From: Paraspadella gotoi
Taxonomy: Eukaryota; Chaetognatha
Length of the DNA: 64,000 nucleotides
Assembly (NCBI GenBank): GCA_051294375.1
Contig: CM119267.1
Location: forward strand, 689,601-753,600
Reading direction: 5' to 3'
The notes under the pieces were generated by a model. The model had not been told where the DNA came from. It saw nothing but the letters and a program-made list of their open reading frames with translations, and searched no databases. Made by a program: the position numbers and the translations under genes. Below, one piece after another: positions 22,901-33,373 of this stretch (position 1 is its first letter; the number at the start of each line of letters is the position of its first letter).

Positions 22901-25900
22901 CACGTTAATGAATAACTATCATTGTATCAATGAATGACGATCATCGCCTCAATGAATGACTATCATCGCATCCAACATTTGGTTGTCATCGCATCAATCA
23001 TTTGGTTTGTTGGACATAAACTCTCGTCGTGGTCCGTCGACCTTATTTACCTTTTGTAAAAGTCTTTAAAAATATAAACAATCGATATTTATTTATAAAC
23101 AATACAGTTCATTGTTATTTCAATGCTTTGATTAATCATGATTCTATTTCATACAGATCGCATTAATGTTAGTTGGCATCGTCGGGTTTTTTATATATAT
23201 ATATGGTTATTGGTTTATGCGTTTCATGTTATTTGAATAGTGGCTAGGCCGAGCTTACCTGAGAGATCATTGCTGTTTCTATCGTTAACCGATGCTTACC
23301 TTTTGCTTACCTCCAGTTCTTGATTTCTAAAGACTCATTAAATCCTACGATATAGATACTCTCAGAAGGGTGAGCGACCGACGGAAAACCCCGCTCATCA
23401 GGTTATCATCGCATCAATATTTGGTTATCATCGCGTCAATAATTGGTTATCATCGCATCAATAATCAATTCCTACTACATCAATAAATTTTTTTGAAAAC
23501 AAATGTTCAAAAAATTCATATGATATATGGGCACCTTTTATACAAACGTTTTTTGATTGAAAACTTTTCATATATGGAAAGGTCTACTCTTTATGTCTGC
23601 ATTAAAACTCTGACTTTGGTTGTGCAATGTTAGTAAGAAAAAGATATGTGAACTCAAAATGTTGTGAGGTTGTCCTCAATATTGCAAAAAATTTAAGTCC
23701 TTACTAAATCCTAGTCTTTGAAGAACCTCTGCCCTTGCCGCTTCGGCCATGAGAGAATGCTTCAATTGCCTATTAAAAAAAATCTTATTCTTTTTTCATA
23801 AAAAATATAAATAATGACACTTCTTCCCTTGATATCTTTGGCAAATCTTATTCTTCTCATTTAAAATTTTGATAGCAAATAGATATTACATTTTCAAAGT
23901 TAATTTAAAAATTTTTTTTCCAAAACACGGACCCAATCATTTTTTATAGGTTTTGAAAAAGGGACAATTTTCTTAATTTTTACAAATGTATGAGACTGTA
24001 AAACAAGAACAAGAAATCAAAATTTTAAAAACAAAAATAGATTTGGACATCAGCATGATGTCTGCTTTCAAACCCATTATAGTTTTTAAATATTTTAATT
24101 AGTTTTAAGACTATAATGTATTTTTATAATATTGGAAAAATATTTTTGGTATTTAAAATAATTTTTTAAAATTTTATTTTTTACTTATTAAAACTGCTCT
24201 TGTTCAATGTATCATTTTGTATAAAAAAGGAATCAATTACCTTGGATATTTTCAGAATACATTTGAATATTATTTTGACTAAATTAATTATTAAAACCAA
24301 AAAAATTAATTAATTCAAAAAATTTATTACATCATTATGTAGGTCTCGTCTAGGAGTATTTCAAAAAGCCTTGTTTTTTGGAATGAAATTCCCTATTATT
24401 TATTATTTTTCGGCCGATAGAAAAATAAAAATTTCGTCGATTACTGCTAATCCCTACCTACGATTCTATCAAAATTTTATTTCCAGCTTAATTGCGTACT
24501 TTCCTACCCACGCAAAATTTGAATTCAATTTATCTATCCAATTTTTAATAAATATAATAATTATAAGTAAATATAAATAAAAATACTTCAAGTAAATATG
24601 AATTTTCCTTTTTCGATTTCCATTTCCACCCGCACGACTTTTTACCTGATGAGAGACTAGTTAGTACCTACCTTTAGCTAGATACCCATCTTCCCAGGAA
24701 ACTTTATATCCAACCATCCAATCACGAGTAATTGGGGTTTAATGCTAAGGGGGGACGGACGGACGGACATGGTGTTTTTTTTTTCTTTTTCTTTTTTTGC
24801 TTAATTTATCATAATTCGAAGTTCTGATATGTTAATAATGATTTACCGACAAGATTTTGGGTGGGACCGACGGACCGACAAAGTGAATTATGGAGTCGGA
24901 ATCTGCTGATAAGCAGATCCGACTAAAAACTGATGAAGAGCAAAACTTGCTTTTGCAAATTGTAGTCAGGCATTGTAATATGTTCAGGACGATGTCACTC
25001 AGATCCTCGGGCGAAACTTGTGGACTGAAATCCACCAACCGTCAGACTTTTAATAAACAAACATAATAATTATTCTTTATTATTTAAATTTGTGACAGGT
25101 GATGTTTCGTTGGGCCCTTGAGTCAGTTTGCGCTGTAGTTTTCGATCGGCGTCTCGGTTGCATGGACCCAAATTTGCCAAAAGATGCCTGGCAGCAACAG
25201 TTCATCGATGCGGTCCACGGAGCCTTCGAGACAATCTTCAGTCTGACCTTAAATCCGAGACATAGAATGGCCAAGAGATTTGGGTATAAGACCGAGAAAT
25301 GGAGGCTCATGGACAAACATATGGGGTTAGTTTCATCGTTATTAAAAATTACTTTAAATCTATCCCACCGCTGCCACCACAATTTAGTAAGTGAACCAGT
25401 CTCTTCGGAGGCGTGGATTCGAATCCCACCGCTGCCACCACAATTTAGTAAGTGAACAAGGTGATTCGAGACGAAATCAAGTAGATTTTATTTCTTCAGA
25501 ATACAGACCATAAAACAAGACGGTGTCAATATTTTGGGCAGAGTAAATTAATACAGGTTTGGGTTTCTTTTATACAGGTTCATCGGATCGGAGGTAAGGG
25601 TAAAATTCACCGGCCCTTTGTTCATTGGCTGGCGCCATTTGTTCATTGGCCAATGAGAATGTTCCATTCTACTTCCGGCGGATTTTATTCGAGTCGCCGA
25701 TCCGATTTCGATTCTGGAGTCTTGATTCCTCTCCGATGCTATAATGATATTTATTTTTAAACAAAAATCTTTAAAAGTCTTCAGCGTTATCTTTAAAAAA
25801 TATTGATACATAAATAAATATTCAAATTTTGACTTGATATAAATAAAATATTTAAAAATTTTTTTCTAGTTACATCGATTCTGCGACCATAAATCTGATG

Positions 25901-28900
25901 CAAGAAACCAAGACTCGTCTTGAAGCAGATCCCGACGTAGAAGCCAATAGCAAACGGTTTCTCCCACAACTTTTTTCTGTAGAAGGATTGAGTTTACAGG
26001 TTGAATATTGTTTTTATTTAACAAATTATAAAACATTTAACATTTATATCTTAAATCCGTTTCAGGACAAGGCTTCTATAATTTATCTTATCGGTTAAAT
26101 CCGTTTCAGGACAAGGCTTCTATAATTTTCGACATGATGTTAGCTGCAATTGACACAACCACATATTCCATGTTCAGATTGCTTTTTTTGCTTGCGAAAC
26201 ATCCCGACAAGCAGGTTAGAGAAAGTCTTTTGGGCTCAGAATATTAACAGATAAAATTAATAAAATCGTGGATATAGAAAAAATATAAGTTAATATACTA
26301 ATGAAAACTTTAGGAAAAACTTGTCGCTGAACTCAATGCAGAAGTCGGATCTCCTGGTTCACTTATTACCCCAACTACTCTTTCAAAACTTCACTATATG
26401 AAAGTAATGTAGTTATTTTCTTTTCATACTTTGGCTGAAAAAATTATAATCTTATTCGACTGAAAGATGATCTAAAGATTGATTCACTAAATAAGCTATC
26501 TTGCCCCAGACTTAGGACTTGCTATTTTGTGTGTAAGCCTCTAACTGCAAGCTTTCAATCAAGACTGTCTGGCTTCAATGAAGTACAGTATGATTTTTCT
26601 CGTTTGTAACATTTCATAACAGTATATCTATAGATCTAGATCTAACTATCTATGCAACCGTAAACTCTGGAGAGTTTAGTAATAGTCGGTTTTGAAAGTC
26701 TCGGTTTGGCATATCGTATTATGTATAAAAAAAAATATTTTTAATAAGACTTCTTCAATAAGTGACTGATTATTAAGAGGAAGACAAATTTGATGATCAA
26801 AAAGTAGCTAAAATTTAAGAAATAAAAATAAGGTAAGGAAAGAATAGCTTTTTTCTCTTGTTTAAAATGAAATAAAATTAAAATAAAAGTTATTTAGATT
26901 TAAAATTTGACGCTTTTTCCTGTCATAACAAATTAGAAACCAAGTATAGGCGAGTTATATTTTGCATACTATACTTTTTTAAGATTAACTAAGTTTTATT
27001 AAAATTAATATATTCAGAAATGCCACACTGTGGGCTACGAAATGTGCCACAATTTAAGTTAACGAGAAAAATCATACATATAATATTTTCAAAAAATGTT
27101 TTCTCTGAGGGTATGTATCTAGGTTCTATCTTTGCTCTCGGCAGGTAAAAGATGTTAGTCGGGTGAGAATATATATTGGTATCAGGGAAACTAATATAAC
27201 AAGGTGATATNNNNNNNNNNNNNNNNNNNNNNNNNNNNNNNNNNNNNNNNNNNNNNNNNNNNNNNNNNNNNNNNNNNNNNNNNNNNNNNNNNNNNNNNNN
27301 NNNNNNNNNNNNNNNNNNNNNNNNNNNNNNNNNNNNNNNNNNNNNNNNNNNNNNNNNNNNNNNNNNNNNNNNNNNNNNNNNNNNNNNNNNNNNNNNNNNN
27401 NNNNNNNNNNNNNNNNNNNNNNNNNNNNNNNNNNNNNNNNNNNNNNNNNNNNNNNNNNNNNNNNNNNNNNNNNNNNNNNNNNNNNNNNNNNNNNNNNNNN
27501 NNNNNNNNNNNNNNNNNNNNNNNNNNNNNNNNNNNNNNNNNNNNNNNNNNNNNNNNNNNNNNNNNNNNNNNNNNNNNNNNNNNNNNNNNNNNNNNNNNNN
27601 NNNNNNNNNNNNNNNNNNNNNNNNNNNNNNNNNNNNNNNNNNNNNNNNNNNNNNNNNNNNNNNNNNNNNNNNNNNNNNNNGAAATTGATACAACCAATAT
27701 GATTCCAACTTACTAGAATAAGTCATAGGCCTTATAATATACCAAGACAATTCATATAAATAATTATTAAACTTACAATTCAGGCTTGCATCAGAGAATC
27801 ACAACGCATGAAGCCAATCGCTCCTCAGAATGGACGCGCTCTTCCAATCGATGTTGTCATTAAGGATATCACATCCCAAAGGGAACTCAGATCTGGTGGA
27901 ACACGAGTATAATTGTCCAGATTCATCCCTGAGTGATGGTTGAGAGAGAGAGAGAGAAAAAGATTGAGTGTTTTCTCTCTATTTCCAGATTCATCCCTNN
28001 NNNNNNNNNNNNNNNNNNNNNNNNNNNNNNNNNNNNNNNNNNNNNNNNNNNNNNNNNNNNNNNNNNNNNNNNNNNNNNNNNNNNNNNNNNNNNNNNNNNN
28101 NNNNNNNNNNNNNNNNNNNNNNNNNNNNNNNNNNNNNNNNNNNNNNNNNNNNNNNNNNNNNNNNNNNNNNNNNNNNNNNNNNNNNNNNNNNNNNNNNNNN
28201 NNNNNNNNNNNNNNNNNNNNNNNNNNNNNNNNNNNNNNNNNNNNNNNNNNNNNNNNNNNNNNNNNNNNNNNNNNNNNNNNNNNNNNNNNNNNNNNNNNNN
28301 NNNNNNNNNNNNNNNNNNNNNNNNNNNNNNNNNNNNNNNNNNNNNNNNNNNNNNNNNNNNNNNNNNNNNNNNNNNNNNNNNNNNNNNNCAGATTCATCCC
28401 TGAGCGATGATAGAGAGAGAGAGAAAAAAAGAGAGGGAGAGAGAGAAAGATTGAGTGTTTTCTCTCTATTTCCAGANNNNNNNNNNNNNNNNNNNNNNNN
28501 NNNNNNNNNNNNNNNNNNNNNNNNNNNNNNNNNNNNNNNNNNNNNNNNNNNNNNNNNNNNNNNNNNNNNNNNNNNNNNNNNNNNNNNNNNNNNNNNNNNN
28601 NNNNNNNNNNNNNNNNNNNNNNNNNNNNNNNNNNNNNNNNNNNNNNNNNNNNNNNNNNNNNNNNNNNNNNNNNNNNNNNNNNNNNNNNNNNNNNNNNNNN
28701 NNNNNNNNNNNNNNNNNNNNNNNNNNNNNNNNNNNNNNNNNNNNNNNNNNNNNNNNNNNNNNNNNNNNNNNNNNNNNNNNNNNNNNNNNNNNNNNNNNNN
28801 NNNNNNNNNNNACCAGATTCATCCCTGAGCGATGGTTGAGAGAGAGAGAGAAAAAAATAGAGAGAGAGAGAGAGAAATATTAAGTGTTTTCTCTCTATTT

Positions 28901-31900
28901 CCAGATTCATCCCTGAGCATTGGTTGAGAGAGAGAGAAAAAGTGAGAGATGGTTGAGAGAGAGAGAGAAAAAGAGAGAGAGGGAGAATGAGCGTTATCTC
29001 TCTATTTCCAGATTCATCCCTGAGCGATGATAGAGAGAGAGATAAAAAGAGAAAGAGAGTGATTGAGCGTTTTCTCTCTATTACCAGATTCATCCCTGAG
29101 CGATGGTTCAGAGAGAGAGAGAAAAAAATAGAGAGAGAGAGAGAAATATTAAGTGTTTTCTCTCTATTTCCAGATTCATCCCTGAGCATTGGTTGAGAGA
29201 GAGAGAAAAAGTGAGAGATGGTTGAGAGAGAGAGAGAAAAAGAGAGAGAGGGAGAATGAGCGTTATCTCTCTATTTCCAGATTCATCCCTGAGCGATGAT
29301 AGAGAGAGAGAGAAAAAGAGAAAGAGAGTGATTGAGCATTTTCTCTCTATTACCAGATTCATCCCTGGGCGATGGTTGAGAGAGAGAGAGAGAAAAAAAG
29401 AGAGAGAGAGAGAGAAAAATATTAAGTTTTTTCTCTCTATTTCCAGATTCATCCCTGAGTGATGGTTGAGAGAGAGAGAGAAAAAGATTGAGTTTTTTCT
29501 CTCTATTTCCAGATTCATCCCTGAGCGTTGGTTGTCTCTCTATTTTTCTCTCTCTCTCTCAACCATCGCTCAGGGATGCATCTGGTAATAGAGAGAAAAA
29601 CGCTCAATCCACTCTCTTTTCTTTCTCTCTCTCTATCATCGCTCAGGGATGAATCTGGAAATAGAGAGATAACGCTCACTTCTCCCTCTCTCTCTTTTCT
29701 CTCTCTCTCATCAACCATCTCTCACTTTTCTCCTCTTCTCGAACGCAAACGCTCAGGGAATGAATCTGGAAATAGAGAGATAAAAACTAAATCTTTCTCN
29801 NNNNNNNNNNNNNNNNNNNNNNNNNNNNNNNNNNNNNNNNNNNNNNNNNNNNNNNNNNNNNNNNNNNNNNNNNNNNNNNNNNNNNNNNNNNNNNNNNNNN
29901 NNNNNNNNNNNNNNNNNNNNNNNNNNNNNNNNNNNNNNNNNNNNNNNNNAACGCTCTCATTCTCCCCTCTCCTCTTTTTCTCTCTCTCTCTCAACATCTC
30001 TCACCTTTTCTCTCTCTCTGAGAGAGAGAGAAATATTAAGTGTTTTCTCTCTATTTCCATATTCATCCCTGAGCGTTGGTTGAGAGAGAGAGAAAAAGTG
30101 AGAGATGGTTGAGAGAGAGAGAGAAAAAGAGAGAGTGATTGAGCGTTTTCTCTCTATTTCCAGATTCATCCCTGAGCGTTGGTTGAGAGAACAAGGGAAG
30201 AGAGAGACGAGATTCAATCCATTTATGGTTTTACCTTTTGGGTTTGGACCTCGAATGTGCATCGGAAGAAGATTTGCAGAACAGGAACTTTACATTGGGA
30301 TCATTAAGGTTAGTAGAAGAGCAACGGAAACTGAAATCAAATCAATCATCATCGGATCAATCAATCAATCAGAGAGAGATAGAGAGAAACTTTTTTAACA
30401 AGTTTGAGCAAACAATGTCGGATCAATCAGTCAAACAATCAATCAACCAGAGAAATAGAGAGATCCTTTTAAAAATAAAATTAAATATATATGTCTTTTG
30501 GTTTTCTCATTTAATTCCATCAAAAATATATATTAAGCTGAATCACATACTATCCTATCCACACACAAAATTCCATTTCAATTTATCTACACAATTTTTA
30601 ATAAATATAATAATTATGAGTAAATAACGTAAAAAAATCTTAAAAGAATAGGATCGAGCCTCCCTTCAATGATAACCAAATATTGATGCGATGATAACCA
30701 AAGGATTGATGCGATGAATAACCAAATGATTGATGCGATGATAACTAAATATTAATGCGATTATAACCAATAATGATGCGGATGATACCAAATTATTGAT
30801 GCGATGATAGTCATTCATTGATTGTGATAATCATTCATTGATACGATGATAGTCATTCATTGATGCGACTGATAGTCATTCATGTGACGCAATGAATCAT
30901 TCCATCAAAATGAGAAATATCTAAATATTTAAATTTTTAACTTACTATGATCGCACAACTTTATCATAATTCATAATAATTTTTAATTTAAAAAAAAACG
31001 GTAAGTCCCAGCCAAACCTATAAAAGCGTAGTAGTTTTTTATATAAAAACAGCGTGACGCCGACGACAACGACGACGACGACGTTACAAAGAAGCTCACC
31101 CGAATCAATATCGAGCCTGAACCGGCTTGCGCGTAGGCTCGATAAAAAACATTCAGTAAAAGTGACTTGTTTTTTCCATTTAAACTCATTTCCACTCGCA
31201 CTCCAGTTCAATCACTTACTTTCCTACTCACACAGTATTTTATTACAATCTATGGTGGACTAAAATCCACCAACCGTTCATCAGCGGCCTTTTGTGCCGG
31301 AGGCAAGTCATTCGCCTCCCCTCCCAACCCAAAGGTCCGGGGTTCTTGCCCGGTGGCCGCCTAGCAGTTAAGAGGGACGGGGGACTGCTTATATTGAACG
31401 GTTCTGTCAGTAACACACAACAATAATTACTGTCTCTTCAAATCCATCTAATCACGAGCAGTTGGAGTTTAATTCTAAGGGTTGACGGACGGAGGGGCTG
31501 ACTGACAGACAGACAAATGGACGGATGGACATCATTTTTTTTGCTTAATTTATAATAATTCGATATCCTGATAAAAATGATTTACGGACAAGATTTTGGG
31601 GTTGGACCGACAGACCGACAGACCGTCAAAGAGTCGGAATCTGGGATAAGCTGATAAACTGAAATTTTCTATAGCAAAAAGAAAGGTAAAACGCAATGAT
31701 ACAAGTTTTTATTTAATTATATAAATAAAATCGTTGTTGTAACTCTTTTTTAAAACTTTGTTCTAAATCAAATCACAACGAAACAGAAAGGAAAAATACC
31801 ATAATATTTAATTTATTAAATATTGATTAGGCATTTTTAACGAATTCAGGTGTTTATTCATAATTTTTTTCATTAATTTACTGAATCACCCTGCACAAGA

Positions 31901-32483
31901 TATCTCTTATTTCTTTAAATATGCTCACTTTTCTTTAGGGATTACAAAATTCACGATGATCTTGCTTTTTAATTTAAACTTTTATTATAACCAATTATAT
32001 TATGATACTATAGTAAATAAAGTGTTTTGATGTCGGGGTCCTTGTTGAAAAAGTAACAAGAACGGTTATTCCTATGTCTGTCACGTCGCAGGGTTTGTCT
32101 TTCACTATATTTAGGGGTGATTATTTGACTTGTTTCTATGATTTATTTAAAAACAAAAGGTGGCGCTAGCAGTCCCTCAGATTCGAGGTTCAGCAAAATT
32201 AAAAAAATAGCAACGAATTTATTGAATTTGAATTTTAGTCATGTGATCGTATTTTCAGGTGACACGTGATTTCACAAGTACTCGCGGCGCATTTAAACAA
32301 TATATATTTATATTTAAACATTATATTTCATAATCATTTATTCATTTTTATTTCTTTTCCCAGATGGTTCACAGCTTTAAAATCGATTACGAAGGAGATA
32401 AACTTCCGCTAGTCGCCGCTGGCATCGACAAGCTGCCCATCATGTTGGATTTCATTTTTGAAAAAAGACAAATTAACAATTGA
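13922..32483 (+). CDS. Mitochondrial-clan cytochrome P450
   Basis: Heme monooxygenase. Exons: 13922-14205, 15613-15734, 15858-16108, 25099-25325, 25870-25999, 26110-26214, 26314-26403, 27784-27906, 30164-30308 and 32364-32483 (stop). Landmarks: N-terminal SMPGPRTVPFMGS; SEWWRFRQPLNKTMM (helix C); MFRWALESVCAVVFDRRLG; the I-helix AAIDTTTYS (exon 6); the ExxR motif ESQR (exon 8); FIPERW, and the heme loop FGFGPRMCIGRRFAE with the ligand cysteine (exon 9). The arginine-rich heme loop is typical of the mitochondrial clan, so a matrix enzyme fed by adrenodoxin is expected; the hydroxylated N terminus could serve as a presequence. All phases agree except exons 8 to 9: exon 8 ends in phase 0 and exon 9 needs two bases. 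About 35 residues between ExxR and PERW are also absent, so an exon probably lies in the N gaps at 28.0-29.9 kb. I cannot assign a CYP family number. Confidence 0.88.
18256..19136. mobile_element. piggyBac-type MITE (881 bp)
   Basis: Flanked by TTAA on both sides (18252-18255 and 19137-19140), the signature target duplication of piggyBac elements. Termini are GGGGACCAAGTGA and, on the other strand, GGGGACCCAGTGA, matching at 12 of 13 positions. The interior is AT-rich without an ORF, so the element is non-autonomous. Confidence 0.7.
19948..24360. mobile_element. 4.4-kb element with about 850-bp inverted arms
   Basis: The left arm 19948 to about 20835 is the reverse complement of about 23505 to 24360. 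The outer ends (aatactccgagacgagacc / its complement) and inner parts (ggccgaagcagctgaggcag versus the complementary form at about 23740) match throughout with small indels. The 2.7-kb spacer holds microsatellites and minisatellites but no gene. It could be a foldback-type or long-TIR transposon, or two inverted insertions of one repeat. A short frame in each arm (20510-20710; MAEAAEAEVLRRLGFSKDLN) may be a relic of a coding region. Confidence 0.6.
25363..25810 (-). mobile_element. Solo LTR-like insertion with tRNA-Leu 3' half
   Basis: Lies in P450 intron 4. Bases 25396-25440 match the 3' part of tRNA-Leu almost perfectly: tctcttcggagg variable arm, gtggattcgaatcccac T arm, cgctgcca acceptor strand and terminal CCA. 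A 34-bp piece (25363-25396) is repeated at 25424-25457. The sequence to about 25810 is shared in part with 63889-63960 (caatttagtaag, gacggtgtcaat), so this is a repeat family. In the minus sense it reads LTR then primer-binding region. It is not a tRNA gene, because the 5' half is missing. Confidence 0.5.
26051..26138 (+). repeat. 44-bp duplication of the P450 exon 6 acceptor
   Basis: The sequence ttaaatccgtttcaggacaa is present at 26051 and 26095, with a period of 44 bp covering the polypyrimidine tract, the acceptor and the first coding bases. The downstream AG (26108-26109) gives the open exon DKASIIFDMM. The upstream AG (26064-26065) gives DKASIIYLIG and then TAA. The upstream copy is therefore a decoy whose use would truncate the protein. 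Confidence 0.85.
27913..30163 (+). repeat. Array of duplicated splice acceptors before the P450 heme exon
   Basis: Each 65-110-bp unit contains ttttctctctatttccag, then attcatccctgagcgatggt and a GA-rich tail. This is the polypyrimidine tract, acceptor and first codons (FIPERW) of exon 9. Forward copies are visible at about 27916, 27987, 28388, 28472, 28813, 28902, 29009, 29084, 29170, 29278, 29354, 29443, 29508, 30055 and 30162. Three or so copies between about 29535 and 29999 are inverted. Three N gaps interrupt the array, so the true size is unknown. Only the last copy continues into the heme-binding sequence. Confidence 0.88.
30660..30895 (+). repeat. Minisatellite, about 20-bp unit (gataaccaaa/tgatgcgat)
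   Basis: Imperfect units alternate gataaccaaat or gatagtcattc with attgatgcgat. The reverse-complement version occurs at about 22915-23000 and 23395-23470. It lies in the last P450 intron. Confidence 0.75.
31280..31375 (+). repeat. tRNA-derived SINE-like sequence
   Basis: A box-A-like cagcggccttttgtgccgg is followed by gtccggggttcttgcccgg, a box-B-like T-arm with a stem. This fits a decayed tRNA-derived SINE head in the last P450 intron. No complete cloverleaf is visible. Confidence 0.4.
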
Positions 32484-33342
32484 TTAAAGCTTTTTAAATA
32501 GTCGGGCAGATTAAAGATTAACATAGATATCTAGAGCACTACAGCACAAAAGCGGTTATGATTTTTACATGATTTTTACCTAAACAAATAATTAAAATTC
32601 AATGAATTGGGAAAATTATTTAATCTAATTCTAAATCATCTAATATTGTCATGCATTGTGAATTTTTAAACTGGTTGCCATTTAGATCAATCATGGAATT
32701 ATGAAACTAGATTTACATTCCAGTAAGATTATATTTTTTTTATTATTTCCTAACAACATCTTTTAATTTCATATGTAGAGTTTCCCATATGTTTAGTCAG
32801 ACCTATTAAACATTTCACCCTCCTACGAAATTCATAAATTCTCTAAATGTAGTGCACGCTCCTCCTGTCTCAAAAGATTCAAGTTTTTCGTCCTTTGAAA
32901 TAGTTGAAAAGGCTAAGTTATGTCGTCTAAGCCGTGCGTCCAGGGTTCAATTCCTTGCTTAAAAGTTACGTGTCCGTTATAAACTTGCCTATAACACTAT
33001 AACTATAACACATTAACAGGAGATTGATACAGAGGGTCGGCAGCCAATGAGCTAGTTGGTAAGATTCCTCACGGTCACTTTTTAAGGTAATCCTAATGTA
33101 CCCATTGGCCGATTTTTTTTTATAGATAACCTACTTATGTGTTTAAATTTTTTTTACTACATTGTGTGGCGGAGAGTTTAAAACAGGTAAAATGCTTTAT
33201 TTAACTTAAATAAATATTAGGCCGTGAGTGACGCTAGTGATTCCCACTATAGATATCTTATTTTTTATCTTCACTATTCACTAAGTCCGACTAAGCTAAG
33301 GCTAAGAAGAATCTTGGAGCCTCTACATTCTACAATCTCAAA

Positions 33343-33373
<31 letters not shown>

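Larger units (their letters stand above)
16109..25098. other. Giant P450 intron 3 packed with transposons
   Basis: This 9-kb intron holds fragments of the gtcggatctgc element (16750-17710, 21338-21500, 24700-24922), a piggyBac-type MITE (18256-19136) and a 4.4-kb element with long inverted arms (19948-24360). It also has AT-rich low-complexity sequence and a 20-bp minisatellite containing atcatcgcatcaat (about 22915-23000 and 23395-23470). No exon is seen in it. Confidence 0.7.

Noticed and set aside
25396-25440. tRNA-Leu gene
   Set aside because: Only the 3' half including an encoded CCA is present; no D arm or anticodon arm precedes it. It fits a retroelement primer-binding region.
27825-29189. 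454-residue minus-strand frame and similar frames in the 28-30 kb array
   Set aside because: They run through N gaps and GA/CT low complexity; the repeats are duplicated splice acceptors of the plus-strand P450.
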